Positions 22,998 to 31,610 of a stretch of 64,000 nucleotides of DNA are shown here, piece after piece. The position numbers and the translations under genes were made by a program. Source of the stretch: Cardiocondyla obscurior (Eukaryota > Arthropoda > Insecta > Hymenoptera > Formicidae); contig NC_091886.1 of assembly GCF_019399895.1 (NCBI RefSeq), positions 1 to 64,000 on the forward strand. Direction: 5' to 3'. The notes under the pieces were generated by a model. It ran no database searches. It saw only the letters and a list, made by a program, of their open reading frames with translations, and was not told where the DNA came from. Position 1 is the stretch's first letter; every line of letters begins with the position of its first letter.

Positions 22998-24770
22998 TGT
23001 TTATAACAATTTATTAATTTGTTTATTAATATAAGATTTTTAATTACTCAGTTGTGCGTTATAGCGACGAGTCTTTGTTCCGTTCGTAGTTGGTTATTAG
23101 GAGCATTAGTTTAGAAAATGTTGGTGTTACTATTTTGTGTCATTTGTGTCGGTCTCTGATTTTGAACAGTGGTCATAACTCGAGAACTAAAAGAGTTAGA
23201 AAGAAAATGTTTAATAGTTTTTTAAATGGGAGCTCAAATGTGACAAAATACACGTAACAGAATTTTGAATAATTGGATAGTGTTTTATTTGTTTATAACA
23301 ATTTGGATAATTAACTAATTAAGAAAGTTTATTTATAGAACCATTTTTATTCGTTTATTCAATCACTTTATAAATAAATTAATAGTTTATTAATATTTTA
23401 TAATTTAAAAGGTTTTCTATTAGCTTTTTGTATCTCTTGTTTTTCAGTAAAAGGTATTCCGATTCTTCAAACTATTGGAGTTTGTAAAATTCCTATATCT
23501 CGGAATCTATGAGGAGTAGAAGAAAGTATAATATATGGATTTGGGGTAATTTTGCAAATGCCGAAGGATGTACGGAACAGAATTTGAAAATATTGTACTC
23601 GTTTAATTTGTTTATAACAAATTTAATAATTAATTAATAAAAAATAACTTCTATAAAAGTTAATTTGAATATTTATTTATTCTTAATACAAATATAACTA
23701 TAAGTCCTTGAAATGTTGCAAATAAAGAAAGTTCTTTCTATACGTGTGTTGAAATGTATGTATGTATGGGTAAGAGTAAAAGTTTAAAAAATTGTAGCTG
23801 CTAAACTAATAAAAATTAAGAAAAGATATTTAGTATACGTTAATAGTTCATAGGGAAGTATGATTTAGCGTTATAAAATTTGAGTGTTAATGGTTATTAA
23901 TTTTAATTTGTTTATAACAATATACTATTAATGCCCACAAAGGTATAAGTCTGTATGGGTTTTTTAAATGGAAAATCATAGGGCTCTTCACATCTAAGAG
24001 GATATGGCTTGATCTTTAATGGTTTAATAATTATTAAAGATTTTATGCGGCTGGTGTATCAGGAGAACATGAGTGGGTAACTTTAAAAATTTATAAGTCC
24101 AAAACTAAGGCAGATTAAGAAACGGTTTATAAGGGTTTATTATTAGTTATTTAAGGCTCTTTAAAACGTATATAACAAAAATTAAAAATTATTAAATTAT
24201 TAATTTTATGTTGGTTGGTCGAGAGTCTAAGTTCTATAAGAGAGCTCGGGCGGCTAAGTCCATCTAGAAATTCATACTTAGTAATTTTTTATAGATGAAA
24301 AGACAAGAGTACGCGGGGCTAAGTCCCATGCCTTTACCGATTCTGCGGCTAAGTCCATTGTTCAATAATTGTTATAAATAATGTTGTAATTAAAATTTTA
24401 TACATAAAAATTCTGATGATTGTTCGTCCTTCGAAAGTGAAAATCTCTTAAAGAGAGATTTTCGCTTTCGAATGACGAACAATCATCAAAAAATTACATA
24501 AGGCATTTTCAATTGTTTTGTTATAAAAAAATTATTAATTTTATATGGTTTAATTCGTGGTTGCCTTATAATGGTTTAATAAGAGAAAAAGTTAATTTAG
24601 GAGAGAAAAGGTTGATCTAAGATTCAAATTCAGGAAATTTTTATATCTCGGAAACTATTACAGATACCGAAAAAATGGTATATACAAAAGTTTTTGTATT
24701 TCTAACAACAAGATTGATAGCGATCACAGTTTTTATATTTTATATATAATTTTAATTGTTTATAACAATT
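22998..24770 (+). repeat. Diverged internal repeats of about 300 bp in A1
   Basis: The near-palindrome TTGTTTATAACAA or a close form recurs near 23000, 23293, 23610, 23910, 24170 (TATAACAA only) and 24760, so steps are about 260-320 bp with one double step. Blocks before it also resemble each other: a TATCTCGGAA-type block followed by an A-rich GA stretch, or AAAAGTTTAAAAATTCATAA-type followed by AATTAAGAAAAG. A3 has the same layout. Element A seems to have grown by amplification of one old unit. Confidence 0.5.
24414..24488. repeat. 75-bp near-perfect hairpin unique to A1
   Basis: The arms TGATGATTGTTCGTC and GACGAACAATCATCA continue inward through TTCGAAAG and CTTTCGAA to a centre at about 24451, giving a stem of about 35 bp with two or three mismatches. 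A3 differs over this interval (24360-24545 in A1 against about 35955-36510 in A3). It may be a tiny foldback insertion: AAAAATT occurs on both sides, but the duplication is not clean. Confidence 0.6.
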
Positions 24771-25243
24771 GATATTAAAAAATGCCTTATTATGAAACTG
24801 TTATTTTTACGTATGTTGCTACCGTAAGACAGAAGAACATGTTACTATATATTTCTTATTTATATATCATTGTTATAAGGTTTTATTTTCAATAGTTAAT
24901 AATTGTTCATAAGATTTATTAGTAGGAGTTGTCACAAAATGTCGGTTTCTTGGGTCTATATGTGTAATTGAGTGTAGTTAGAGTAAATTTAATGGGTCAG
25001 GTTATGATTGGTTGGCTCTGGACTTGACTTAAAGTGGACTTATTGTAGATGTCGCTTGTGTCTCTTAAAAGATTTGTTGAGTGACTGTACAACAAGTAGT
25101 GACAAGTGGTGAAATTTATGAATGCCGGTGTAGTTGGTGTAGTAGAATTATTTTTAATAATATGATTTTTGAAAAATTTTCGCCGGTGGTGAAGTTTTTA
25201 CCCGTGTTAATAAAACGTCTCCTAGTCGTCGCAGGATGTGACA

Positions 25244-25263
25244 ACATCTATTGACGTCACCGC
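25244..25263 (-). repeat. 20-bp remnant of the same satellite monomer between A1 and A2
   Basis: ACATCTATTGACGTCACCGC matches the satellite minus strand (GCATCTGCTGACGTCACCGC) and continues exactly where 21664 stops if A1 and one ACAT are removed. A2 begins at 25264, so two A insertions hit one monomer 16 bp apart. Confidence 0.8.
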
Positions 25264-27267
25264 TGTGACGTGCTGAAGTCCAAAATGGTCTCGAGACTTG
25301 GTTCAACCATGTAATAATGAATAATAATAATTAAAGGGTTTTTCTGCAATTAAAGAGGCTAAAACTCCAAGATAAAGGTCACTTAATAATTCACTGTTGA
25401 AGAGTTGATAATTTGTTCCCAGAGTAGATTTATTGTTGAACACAAATTTTTACGTTTTAATATAATTAGTAAATTTGGTCTTATAGTATAACAAATTTAT
25501 AATATGCGTATTTTATTTATATCTTCTGGGCGCGAAAAAATCGTAGAAATAGTAGTAGAAGTATCTAAAGTAGTGAGCGCGATAAAAGGTTGACTTGTGG
25601 TTTTCTGAACTGCTTATAAACTATTTTAGAACAATGGAAAGGAGTAGTTCTGACCTTGACAATCCTTATTTGGTTACAGAGTTTCAGATTGGTCCACGTA
25701 GGTTCAACCTTGGTTCCTTATAAGGTAACGAATTTCGCTATTGGCTTGAAAAACTGGCCTTGGTTCAAGAAAGTGTTTTGTCATGACTCAGAACTATGAC
25801 TCACAAGTAAGCTCTGTTTTTCTATTATTTTATCTGATGGCCTTTAAACATACTTTACATAAATTGTCTAAGAAATGTCTTAGAGTATGTTTAAAATATT
25901 AATAAATTCAGTCTTAAATTTTTCCTTTTTTTCTTAATACTAACATAATATGTATATATATATATATTTTATAGTTTAAATTATTGAATGTAAAAATTAT
26001 TCTCTTTATGGGTCTCAAGGATATATCCTTGAGTTTATTTCTGTATTAAAGACAGTGAGAGTGCTGGTTAAAATTTACTTTCTACCGCACTAAGTTTTAA
26101 TACTTGGTTTAGATAAAAACAATTCTTTTATTTTAATAATTAATTAATTAAAGGATATTTATATATTAATTTTTATATATAAAAGAGTTGTTTTCTTACA
26201 TTATACATATTTTTCAAGTATTTAATTAGAGCATTTCCTATTATATATATATAACATAGATTTTATATAATAATAGTAATTATTATAATTGTTAGAAGTT
26301 GTTAAGTTTGTTAATTGTTCTCTATTGTTGTTGTTTCTATTACAGGATAGCTGGGATAAAACCAGAGTTGCTATTTATCAACTAATAATAATATGGTAAG
26401 AATTGCATGCTTTAGTATATTTGTATATATATAGAATAAAAGTTTTAAAAATTCATAAAAAGTAAATTAATATAAATTAAGAAAAGTTATTTTGCAGGGA
26501 TTAATGATTCATTACAGTCTTTAATTTTTACTATAATATTTAAAGAAAGACAATTATTAACTTGAAATTGTTTAAAACAATTTATTAATTTGTTTATTAA
26601 TATAAGATTTTTAATTACACAGTTGTGCGTTATAGCGACAAGTCTTTGTTCTTTTCGTAATTGGTTATTAAAAGCATTAGTTAAAAAATGTTGGTGTTAC
26701 TATTTTGTGTCATTTGTGTCGGTCTCTGATTTTAAACAGTGCTCATAAATCGAGAACTAACAGAGTTAGAAAGAAAATGTTTAATAGTTTTTTAAATGAG
26801 AGCTCAAATGTGACAAAATACACGTAACAAAATTTTGAATAATTGGATAGTGTTTTATTTGTTTATAACAATTTGGATAATTAACTAATTAAGAAAGTTT
26901 ATTTATAAAACCATTTTAATTCTTTTATTCAATCACTTTATAAATAAATTAAAAGTTTATTAATGTTTTATAATTTAAAAAGTTTTTTATTAACTTTTGT
27001 ATCTCTTGTTTTTCAGTAAAAGGTATTCCGGTTCTTCAAACTATCGGAGTTTGTAAAATTCCTATATCTCGGAATTTATAAGTAAAAGAAAGTATAATAT
27101 ATGGATTTGGGGTAATTTTGCAAATGCCAAAGGATGTACGGAACAAAATTTAAAAATATTGTACTTGTTTAATATGTTTATAACAAATTTAATAATTAAT
27201 TAATAAATAATAACTTTTATAAAAGTTTATTTAAATATTTATTTACTCTTAATACAAATATAACTAT
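25264..27267 (+). mobile_element. Element A copy 2 (A2), truncated at its 3' side
   Basis: It begins TGTGACGTGCTG and follows A1 closely through the small-ORF region, the 50-nt exon and the TTGTTTATAACAA repeats, then stops matching near AATATAACTATA at about 27267, where element B1 starts. It is 2.0 kb against 3.6-4.0 kb for full copies, so about half is missing. It is more diverged from A1 and A3 than they are from each other, and the small ORF carries a stop. With no right end, a target duplication cannot be scored; the left flank is CCGC. Confidence 0.8.
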
Positions 27268-27279
27268 ATATAAATACGT

Positions 27280-27516
27280 AAAATCATCGCATATTATCAC
27301 GCATTAAATCGATACTCTCGCGGAACTTTGCACTATTATCTGAAGCCAATTACCTACGTTGTAATGATCCCTTCCTTGAACGACATCCCGAAGGACGACC
27401 CACGCAGGAGAGCTTACGAAAATCTATCATAGAAAAAAGTCAAAAACTGTAATGCTGAATTCATAGAAACGCAGAGGAAGCAATCAAAAGCAGCGCAAAT
27501 AAGATGCCGAGATCGG
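27280..27516 (+). pseudogene. Element B leader exon relic (B1)
   Basis: The frame reads KIIAYYHALNRYS and later PSLNDIPKDDPRRRAYENLS before a TAG, then stays open through EFIETQRKQSKAAQ to the donor CGG|GTAAGT at 27517. It aligns with the B2 leader exon from its lysine-isoleucine block onwards. The initiator region is missing. The single stop and lost start make it non-functional. Function is unknown; the family product is basic and has no cysteine cluster. Confidence 0.6.
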
Positions 27517-27561
27517 GTAAGTACCTGCCAATCTCATTTGTAATGTGTATCTTAAACGGAA

Positions 27562-27972
27562 ATGTGCCCGCCGAATCAGAATAATTACTGTAGAATCAAC
27601 GAAAAAAATTACGCGTTATTAAATCTAACTGCTACTAGATTAAAGTAAATAGCAAACGCTTGCTGTGTCTATAAAATATACCATCAACATCGCAAAACTT
27701 GTGAATTATATTGTCTCGGTTGTGCACCATTAATAGACTCTTTTAAATCCAACTTTGTGCACGTTGTTGATCTTTACCTATATTTCGGGAACGCTCTTAG
27801 TACATTAAAGTGCGGATTAAAATTAGAGCTGTCGGAAGCTTACAGAAATTGTGGCATTTGCTCCTTAGTTCATCGCGATTTTGTACGTTATTTTGAATTG
27901 AGCGGAGATACAGTATATTTGTTAGGAGAACCAGTAGAAATATTTATCGATTATATGGGAAGCGAATTTTAG
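27562..27972 (+). pseudogene. Element B ORF1 (B1), Cys-rich protein with one in-frame stop
   Basis: The full-length frame starts at ATG 27562 (MCPPNQ) and would give 136 codons, but TAA at 27646-27648 breaks it. After the stop it keeps the ORF1 pattern: CLGC, then a Tyr/Phe-rich stretch, and NCGICSLVHRDFVRYFELSGDTVYL near the end. The middle CxxC seen in B2 is reduced to a single Cys (LKCGLKL). An ATG at 27757 could start a shortened 71-residue form. It lies 13 bp before ORF2, as in the other copies. Triple CxxC proteins of this kind usually bind zinc; I know no named family that matches. Confidence 0.6.
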
Positions 27973-27985
27973 TAAAAAAACATAA

Positions 27986-28414
27986 ATGTGTCCAAATCGA
28001 CCCCGTCCTCAAGTGCCCATTAACACAGCTCCCTTGGGATTAACCAGAGCAATTATCAATTGGTTGCTCCAAACTACGTTCGAAATCAGGTACCGTCACT
28101 TTGAACAAAAATTTACGCGCTTTTTTTTTTGCCGTAAATGCATGCTTAATTTTGGATATCCGACTTCAGAATTTAACTACGTACTATCTCATCGCATTCT
28201 TATCGGAATACGTAGCGGAAAACATGAATGTAGCAATTGTAATGTTTTGATAGCAAATTCGAGTAGTATCCGACACTGCCATTCGTGTACAGAAACGATA
28301 AATTGATTTCTAACTTATCTCGAAGAAAATCCGGAAGATCAACTATATTTAGATAGTAAACCGACTATAATCACTATTTTATACCGGAGAATGCCAGTTC
28401 CAGATGCCTTATAA
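27986..28414 (+). pseudogene. Element B ORF2 (B1), Cys-rich protein with one late stop
   Basis: It starts MCPNRPRPQVP and is open for 106 codons to TGA at 28304-28306. The same frame then continues FLTYLEENPEDQ to TAA at 28412, matching the tail of B2 ORF2, so the TGA is a mutation and the original length was about 142 residues. The three pairs CRKC, CSNC and CHSC are intact, as is the conserved SHR between the first two. The truncated 106-residue product would still contain all the probable zinc ligands. Confidence 0.6.
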
Positions 28415-28440
28415 ATTGTAAAGTTAATATTTCGTGGTCC

Positions 28441-28497
28441 GAGCGAATGAAAGAATCCCTTGATCGAAAGCCGCAACACGCTGAACTTTTGTGATCC
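28441..28497. other. Short unassigned spacer between B1 and B2
   Basis: These 57 bp match no B consensus I can build from the other copies and end at ATCC immediately before the B2 terminus. I see no feature in it. Confidence 0.4.
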
Positions 28498-29334
28498 TGT
28501 TACGTCCCGCTAAAAAACATGTATTTCATAGGAATATTTTTGCGAATACATTTAAGTACAATTTAATAATTATGTATGTAATGCGTAAAAAGTAAGACAT
28601 ATATAAATTTTTATCACTTTACTCATGCGTAGTATAGCATTAGTTGCGCCAACGTTATATTCAGTAGCTTAGCATTATTTACGCCGACGCTAGAAATCAG
28701 TAGTTTAACTTTATTTCCGCCTACAAAGGCTTCCACTTCCATGCGGCCCGCAGCGCCGAACGCCGCTACTTCCACCACCACCGTTTCACCTCCAGTCGGC
28801 CGGCAGCGCCGAACGCCGCTATTCCCACTACCTACTCCCACTACCACCTAAGCGCTAGGTGGGAGGCAGCGCCGGTAGAGCCCGGAGCTCGGTTGCACCG
28901 AAGCGTCAATTCTATTTTCAACTTCAAACTTTAAGCATCTCTCTTCCTAGAGAGTTTATTCCGCGTGCGGGTCTTACGACATAAGCCTAACGAAATAAGT
29001 TCAACTTTTATACTTTATAATTGTAACCAGTAGTGTAACGTAAATTTAAAAATTTATTTTAATTGTTAAAAATAATTTCTCGTGTTAAATTCAGTGACAT
29101 CCTAAATCTTCTATTTTATTCCAATTTCAATTGTTTCACAATTTTAATTTATTAACAATATCCCAAAACCCTGTGTGATCGACGATTAATTCTGGTGCAG
29201 CCGCACTGCACGTTTTTAAGAATCGATCTAACAGGCATTCTAATGTTGGAAGTGGTGCAGACGCACTGCACGCTTTTACCCTAAAATTTTTATTGACTTT
29301 ATTTAATAGTATAATACTTTTGTGAAATTCCTAC
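28498..29334 (+). promoter_or_regulatory. Non-coding 5' region of B2, CpG-rich with short repeats
   Basis: It holds no ORF conserved between copies. GCAGCGCCGAACGCCGCT occurs twice (28750-28767 and 28803-28820), with a further GCAGCGCCGG at 28867, inside a CpG-rich patch unusual for this AT-rich nest. B4 and B3 keep the same order of blocks in reverse. A conserved TATAATACTTTTGTGAAA-like string lies shortly before the leader-exon ATG. Its position suggests promoter or leader function; that is inference. Confidence 0.45.
29195..29271 (+). promoter_or_regulatory. Pair of GTGCAG-N5-CTGCAC hairpins before the B leader exon
   Basis: GTGCAG CCGCA CTGCAC at 29195-29211 and GTGCAG ACGCA CTGCAC at 29255-29271 are perfect 6-bp stems 60 bp apart. 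B4 keeps the pair as GTGCAGATGCACTGCA and GTGCAGCTGCACTGC, and B3 keeps both in degenerate form. Conservation across copies on both strands suggests a dyad binding site or RNA element. Confidence 0.5.
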
Positions 29335-29637
29335 ATGACGAATTCCAAATCACGTCGTGGCGGTCGGAAATATCAGATTCGCAAAATTACGGCCTATTAC
29401 CACGCGCTGAATCGACGATCGCGCAGCAACCCCAGAATCACCAGCCACTGACGATACCGCCTGACACCGATTACCGTGGTTCTGAGAAAGCCGAGTTTAG
29501 ACGACATCCCTAAAAACGATTCCCGCAGACAGGCGTACGGAAACTGTCCACGAGAGAACGCCGTATCCTGCGACGCCGATTTCATCAAGGAGCAAAAGAG
29601 ACAACACCGCGAAGAACAATCGAGATGCCAGCAGTGG
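29335..29637 (+). pseudogene. Element B leader exon (B2), 101 codons with one stop
   Basis: The frame starts at ATG 29335 with MTNSKSRRGGRKYQIRKI, a strongly basic N-terminus, and runs in phase 0 to the last codon TGG at 29635-29637 followed by GTGAGT. TGA at 29449-29451 (codon 39) interrupts it; after the stop the same frame gives YRLTPITVVLRKPSLDDIP and a Lys/Arg/Gln-rich tail. B1 and B4 also end in a codon plus GTAAGT at this place, so it looks like a real 5' exon. No cysteine cluster and no recognised domain. A nucleic-acid-binding role is possible from charge alone. Confidence 0.6.
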
Positions 29638-29733
29638 GTGAGTCAAATTAACAGTCATATTTAATTTCTCTTGCATTCATTTTACAAGCCACATCCGACT
29701 AGACCAGCGCATTCCTGTCCAGACTTGTGCAAC

Positions 29734-29810
29734 TTTCACTTTACCCTATTGTCCTGTGGAATTTTCTAACTTTCTCTTTACCCTATTGTCCTGTGGAATT
29801 TCCTAGCTTT
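29734..29810 (+). repeat. 37-bp tandem duplication in the B2 intron
   Basis: TTTACCCTATTGTCCTGTGG occurs at about 29740 and again 37 bp later with matching flanks. B4 and B3 carry a different threefold repeat in the corresponding intron. Confidence 0.7.
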
Positions 29811-29959
29811 TACTTTTCCACCCTTTCGTCCCATTGTCTATACCTGGATACGGCACCCCGCAGCAAAAGTCGTCTCTAACTTTCTTTTTTGGCTTGACGA
29901 AATTTAGTTAAAATCTTGTGCATGAATATTCTATATTTTACTTGGCATCACTATGTATA

Positions 29960-30379
29960 ATGTACCCGCCCTGTTGATTTGTGCCGCAACCCACTAATAA
30001 TTCTCGCGACATTGCTTTATTGAACTCGACCCATACGTTGACAGAATGGTTAGATACAGGCCGCTGTGTTCATAAAGTGTATAGACGGCATCGCGAAACT
30101 CGCGATAATTATTGTTTAACCTGCGCACTCGACGCCGATAAATTTAAAATCAATTTCGTTCTTGTCACCGAACATTACCTTTGTTTGGGACCTTCTCACG
30201 ATCCTCCCAAGTGCCATAGCTGTAGAATTGTTTTAGAGATTTCTGAGTCGTACCGAGACTGCCATTATTGTCGGTTAGTACGTCGCGACTTTTCTCGCTG
30301 CTTAACTCTGAGCGGAGATAGAGTATATTTACAGAACAACCCCGTTAAGATTTTCATAGAAACGTTAACAACGGTTTAG
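29960..30379 (+). pseudogene. Element B ORF1 (B2), Cys-rich protein with stop at codon 6
   Basis: The family start is the ATG at 29960 (MYPPC), as shown by MCPP starts in B1 and B4, but codon 6 is TGA (29975-29977). From the GTG at 29981 the frame is open for 132 codons. Counting from that GTG, CLTC lies at 45-48, CHSC at 78-81 and CHYC at 94-97, with other Cys at 29, 68 and 107 and a His at 65. The three CxxC pairs suggest zinc binding. Spacing of the pairs is identical to ORF2, and F, V, H, G and S between the first two also align, so the two genes look like old duplicates. No ATG lies early enough to give a nearly full product. Confidence 0.65.
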
Positions 30380-30392
30380 TCTAAATTAATAA

Positions 30393-30812
30393 ATGTGTTC
30401 AAGGCAACCTCGCGCGCGTGTACCCACTTGTAGAATCCCGTTGGATATAACTAAAATAATTATTAATTGGCTAGCTCACGCAAATTGCGAGACCAGATAT
30501 TGGCTATACAAGCAAAAAGTAACGCGTCTCTTTTTTTGCCGGAGGTGTATGCTTAGATCTGGGCAACCCTCTTCGGACTTTTACTACGTGCCGTCACATA
30601 GAATTAATATCGGCTTGAGTCAAGGAGAATATGAATGTAGTAACTGCGGAGTATTAGTCGCCGACTCGCGAAATATCAGACATTGCCTACAGTGCCAAGA
30701 AGCTATACGGTTATTTCTAATCTACCTCGAACAAAACCCGCAAGATCAACCCTACTTAAATAGCGAAGCAACTATCATCTGCATCGAATATCAGAGAATT
30801 GCTTTAACGTAG
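30393..30812 (+). CDS. Element B ORF2 (B2), intact 139-aa triple-CxxC protein
   Basis: This is the best preserved B gene: ATG at 30393 (MCSRQPRARVP), no interruption, TAG at 30810. CRRC is at residues 49-52, CSNC at 82-85 and CLQC at 98-101; C-x2-C-x12-C-x2-C in the second half is a classic zinc-ribbon spacing. A conserved SHR (68-70) lies between the first two pairs. The C-terminus (FLIYLEQNPQDQPYL) is conserved in B1 and B4. There is no signal peptide or membrane span. It follows ORF1 by 13 bp, with AATAAATG at the join. Family and function are unknown; zinc-dependent nucleic-acid or protein binding is inferred from the Cys pattern only. Confidence 0.6.
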   Translation: MCSRQPRARVPTCRIPLDITKIIINWLAHANCETRYWLYKQKVTRLFFCRRCMLRSGQPSSDFYYVPSHRINIGLSQGEYECSNCGVLVADSRNIRHCLQCQEAIRLFLIYLEQNPQDQPYLNSEATIICIEYQRIALT

Positions 30813-30908
30813 ATCAATCCCATTTTGTTAAGTTATCGTAACTCCCACAATTGCCTAGGCCCGTAGTCCGAATCCGCTTTGGGCACCCGCGACTACCGGG
30901 ACGTAACA

Positions 30909-31514
30909 ATATCAATCCTTTCCGATTCCGGTAACGTAAACCAAAGAGGTAATAAGAAAATGCGAACACGTTACGCGCCAGACATAAACATCTTTCCCAA
31001 CACCGGTAATATAAGTAAAAAAGGTGATAAAAAAATATGTGAAACGATAACCGACATTTAAGGGCGCAATACATCAAACATAAATATCCTACCCAAATCA
31101 AGTAACATAATTTAAAACGATGCTTGCTTAGATTTAGATGCTCTTTTGAGTGACAATTATAATAACAAATATGCGGATAGCGGCGTATCAGATATATCAG
31201 ATAGCAACTCTATTTCAAGCGATCAGTCCAACAACAAAATATTTAATAATGTTAATATACCGTACCAGTTTTCAAATCATTACATGACCATAATAAGAAA
31301 CACGCAAAACAATATTTTATATCGAAAAAATAGTTTGGTAATATTTATCTAGAAAACCGGACAACCATGCAATTAATGGGCTAAAATGTTAAAACAAAAT
31401 TTAATTTTACCGAAAATTAATGAGCCTACTATTGGACAAGCGCGTCTAGTACCGTATATAAATAAATATAATAATTATTAACTTTACCTAAAAAATTATT
31501 CACTGTATCGCAAA
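30909..31514 (+). pseudogene. C1, coding relic of an unknown low-complexity protein
   Basis: One frame from 30909 stays coherent to about 31487 with only five stops. It begins with imperfect repeats (ISILSDSGNVNQRGNKK, then NIFPNTGNISKKGDKK, then NINILPKSS), goes into an Asp/Ser/Asn-rich stretch (YADSGVSDISDSNSISSDQ), and ends in a segment shared with C2 that has an in-frame TAG at 31350 and then KTGQPC and LPKINEPT. Its left edge is the B2 end and its right edge the B5 end, so both sides are cut by element B. No known family is recognised. Confidence 0.45.
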
Positions 31515-31610
31515 TGTTACGTCTCGGCAGTCGCGGACGCCTAAGGCGGAATTAAACTACGGGTTTAAGCAATTACGGGAGTAACAATAATTTAACGAAA
31601 TAAAATCAAT

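Larger units (their letters stand above)
21665..25243 (+). mobile_element. Element A copy 1 (A1), complete, with 4-bp target duplication
   Basis: It starts TGTGACGTCCTG and ends CAGGATGTGACA; the two ends form a 12-bp imperfect inverted repeat with 10 matches. ACAT lies on both sides (21661-21664 and 25244-25247), and the flanks rejoin one satellite monomer, so the limits are secure. Length is 3,579 bp. There is no transposase, reverse transcriptase or integrase. TG..CA ends with a 4-bp duplication fit either a very long solo LTR of a Gypsy-like element or a non-autonomous DNA element of the integrase-related Ginger type, whose ends are described as TGTNR with 4-bp duplications. The inside holds a small ORF, conserved splice signals, diverged repeats of about 300 bp and a copy-specific hairpin. 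It is very similar to A3. Confidence 0.85.
27275..28440 (+). mobile_element. Element B copy 1 (B1), both termini missing
   Basis: It holds the back half of a B element: a leader exon with one stop, a GGTAAGT donor, a short intron, ORF1 and ORF2, and a short tail ending in GTGGTCCGAG at about 28440. The 5' terminus and leader upstream region were lost at the join with A2, and the 3' inverted repeat is absent. It is the most diverged of the five B copies. Confidence 0.7.
28498..30908 (+). mobile_element. Element B copy 2 (B2), both inverted ends present
   Basis: TGTTACGTCCCG at 28498-28509 is mirrored by CGGGACGTAACA at 30897-30908, giving 2,411 bp. The order inside is a CpG-rich non-coding 5' part, paired short hairpins, leader exon, intron, ORF1, ORF2 and a short tail. 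There is no repeat of the 5' end at the 3' end, so it is not an LTR pair. The flanks (ATCC left, ATAT right) do not form a duplication, so one side has been rearranged. No transposase is encoded; whether the small Cys-rich proteins help transposition or are cargo is unknown. Confidence 0.8.

Noticed and set aside
21665..25243. Telomere-specific non-LTR retrotransposon (TRAS/SART type) in the subtelomere
   Set aside because: No reverse transcriptase or endonuclease coding is visible, insertions are not into TTAGG repeats, there is no poly(A) tail, and A has 4-bp duplications with defined ends.
28623..28847. 74-codon minus-strand ORF and its mirror at 41055-41288, Gly/Val-rich
   Set aside because: Both lie in the CpG-rich 5' region of element B, antisense to the element genes. 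Composition follows short GC repeats, and the B3 copy does not keep the frame. Worth another look only if transcripts are found.
30814..31101. 95-codon minus-strand ORF covering the B2 end and C1
   Set aside because: It crosses the element boundary and lies antisense to a coherent plus-strand frame in C1.
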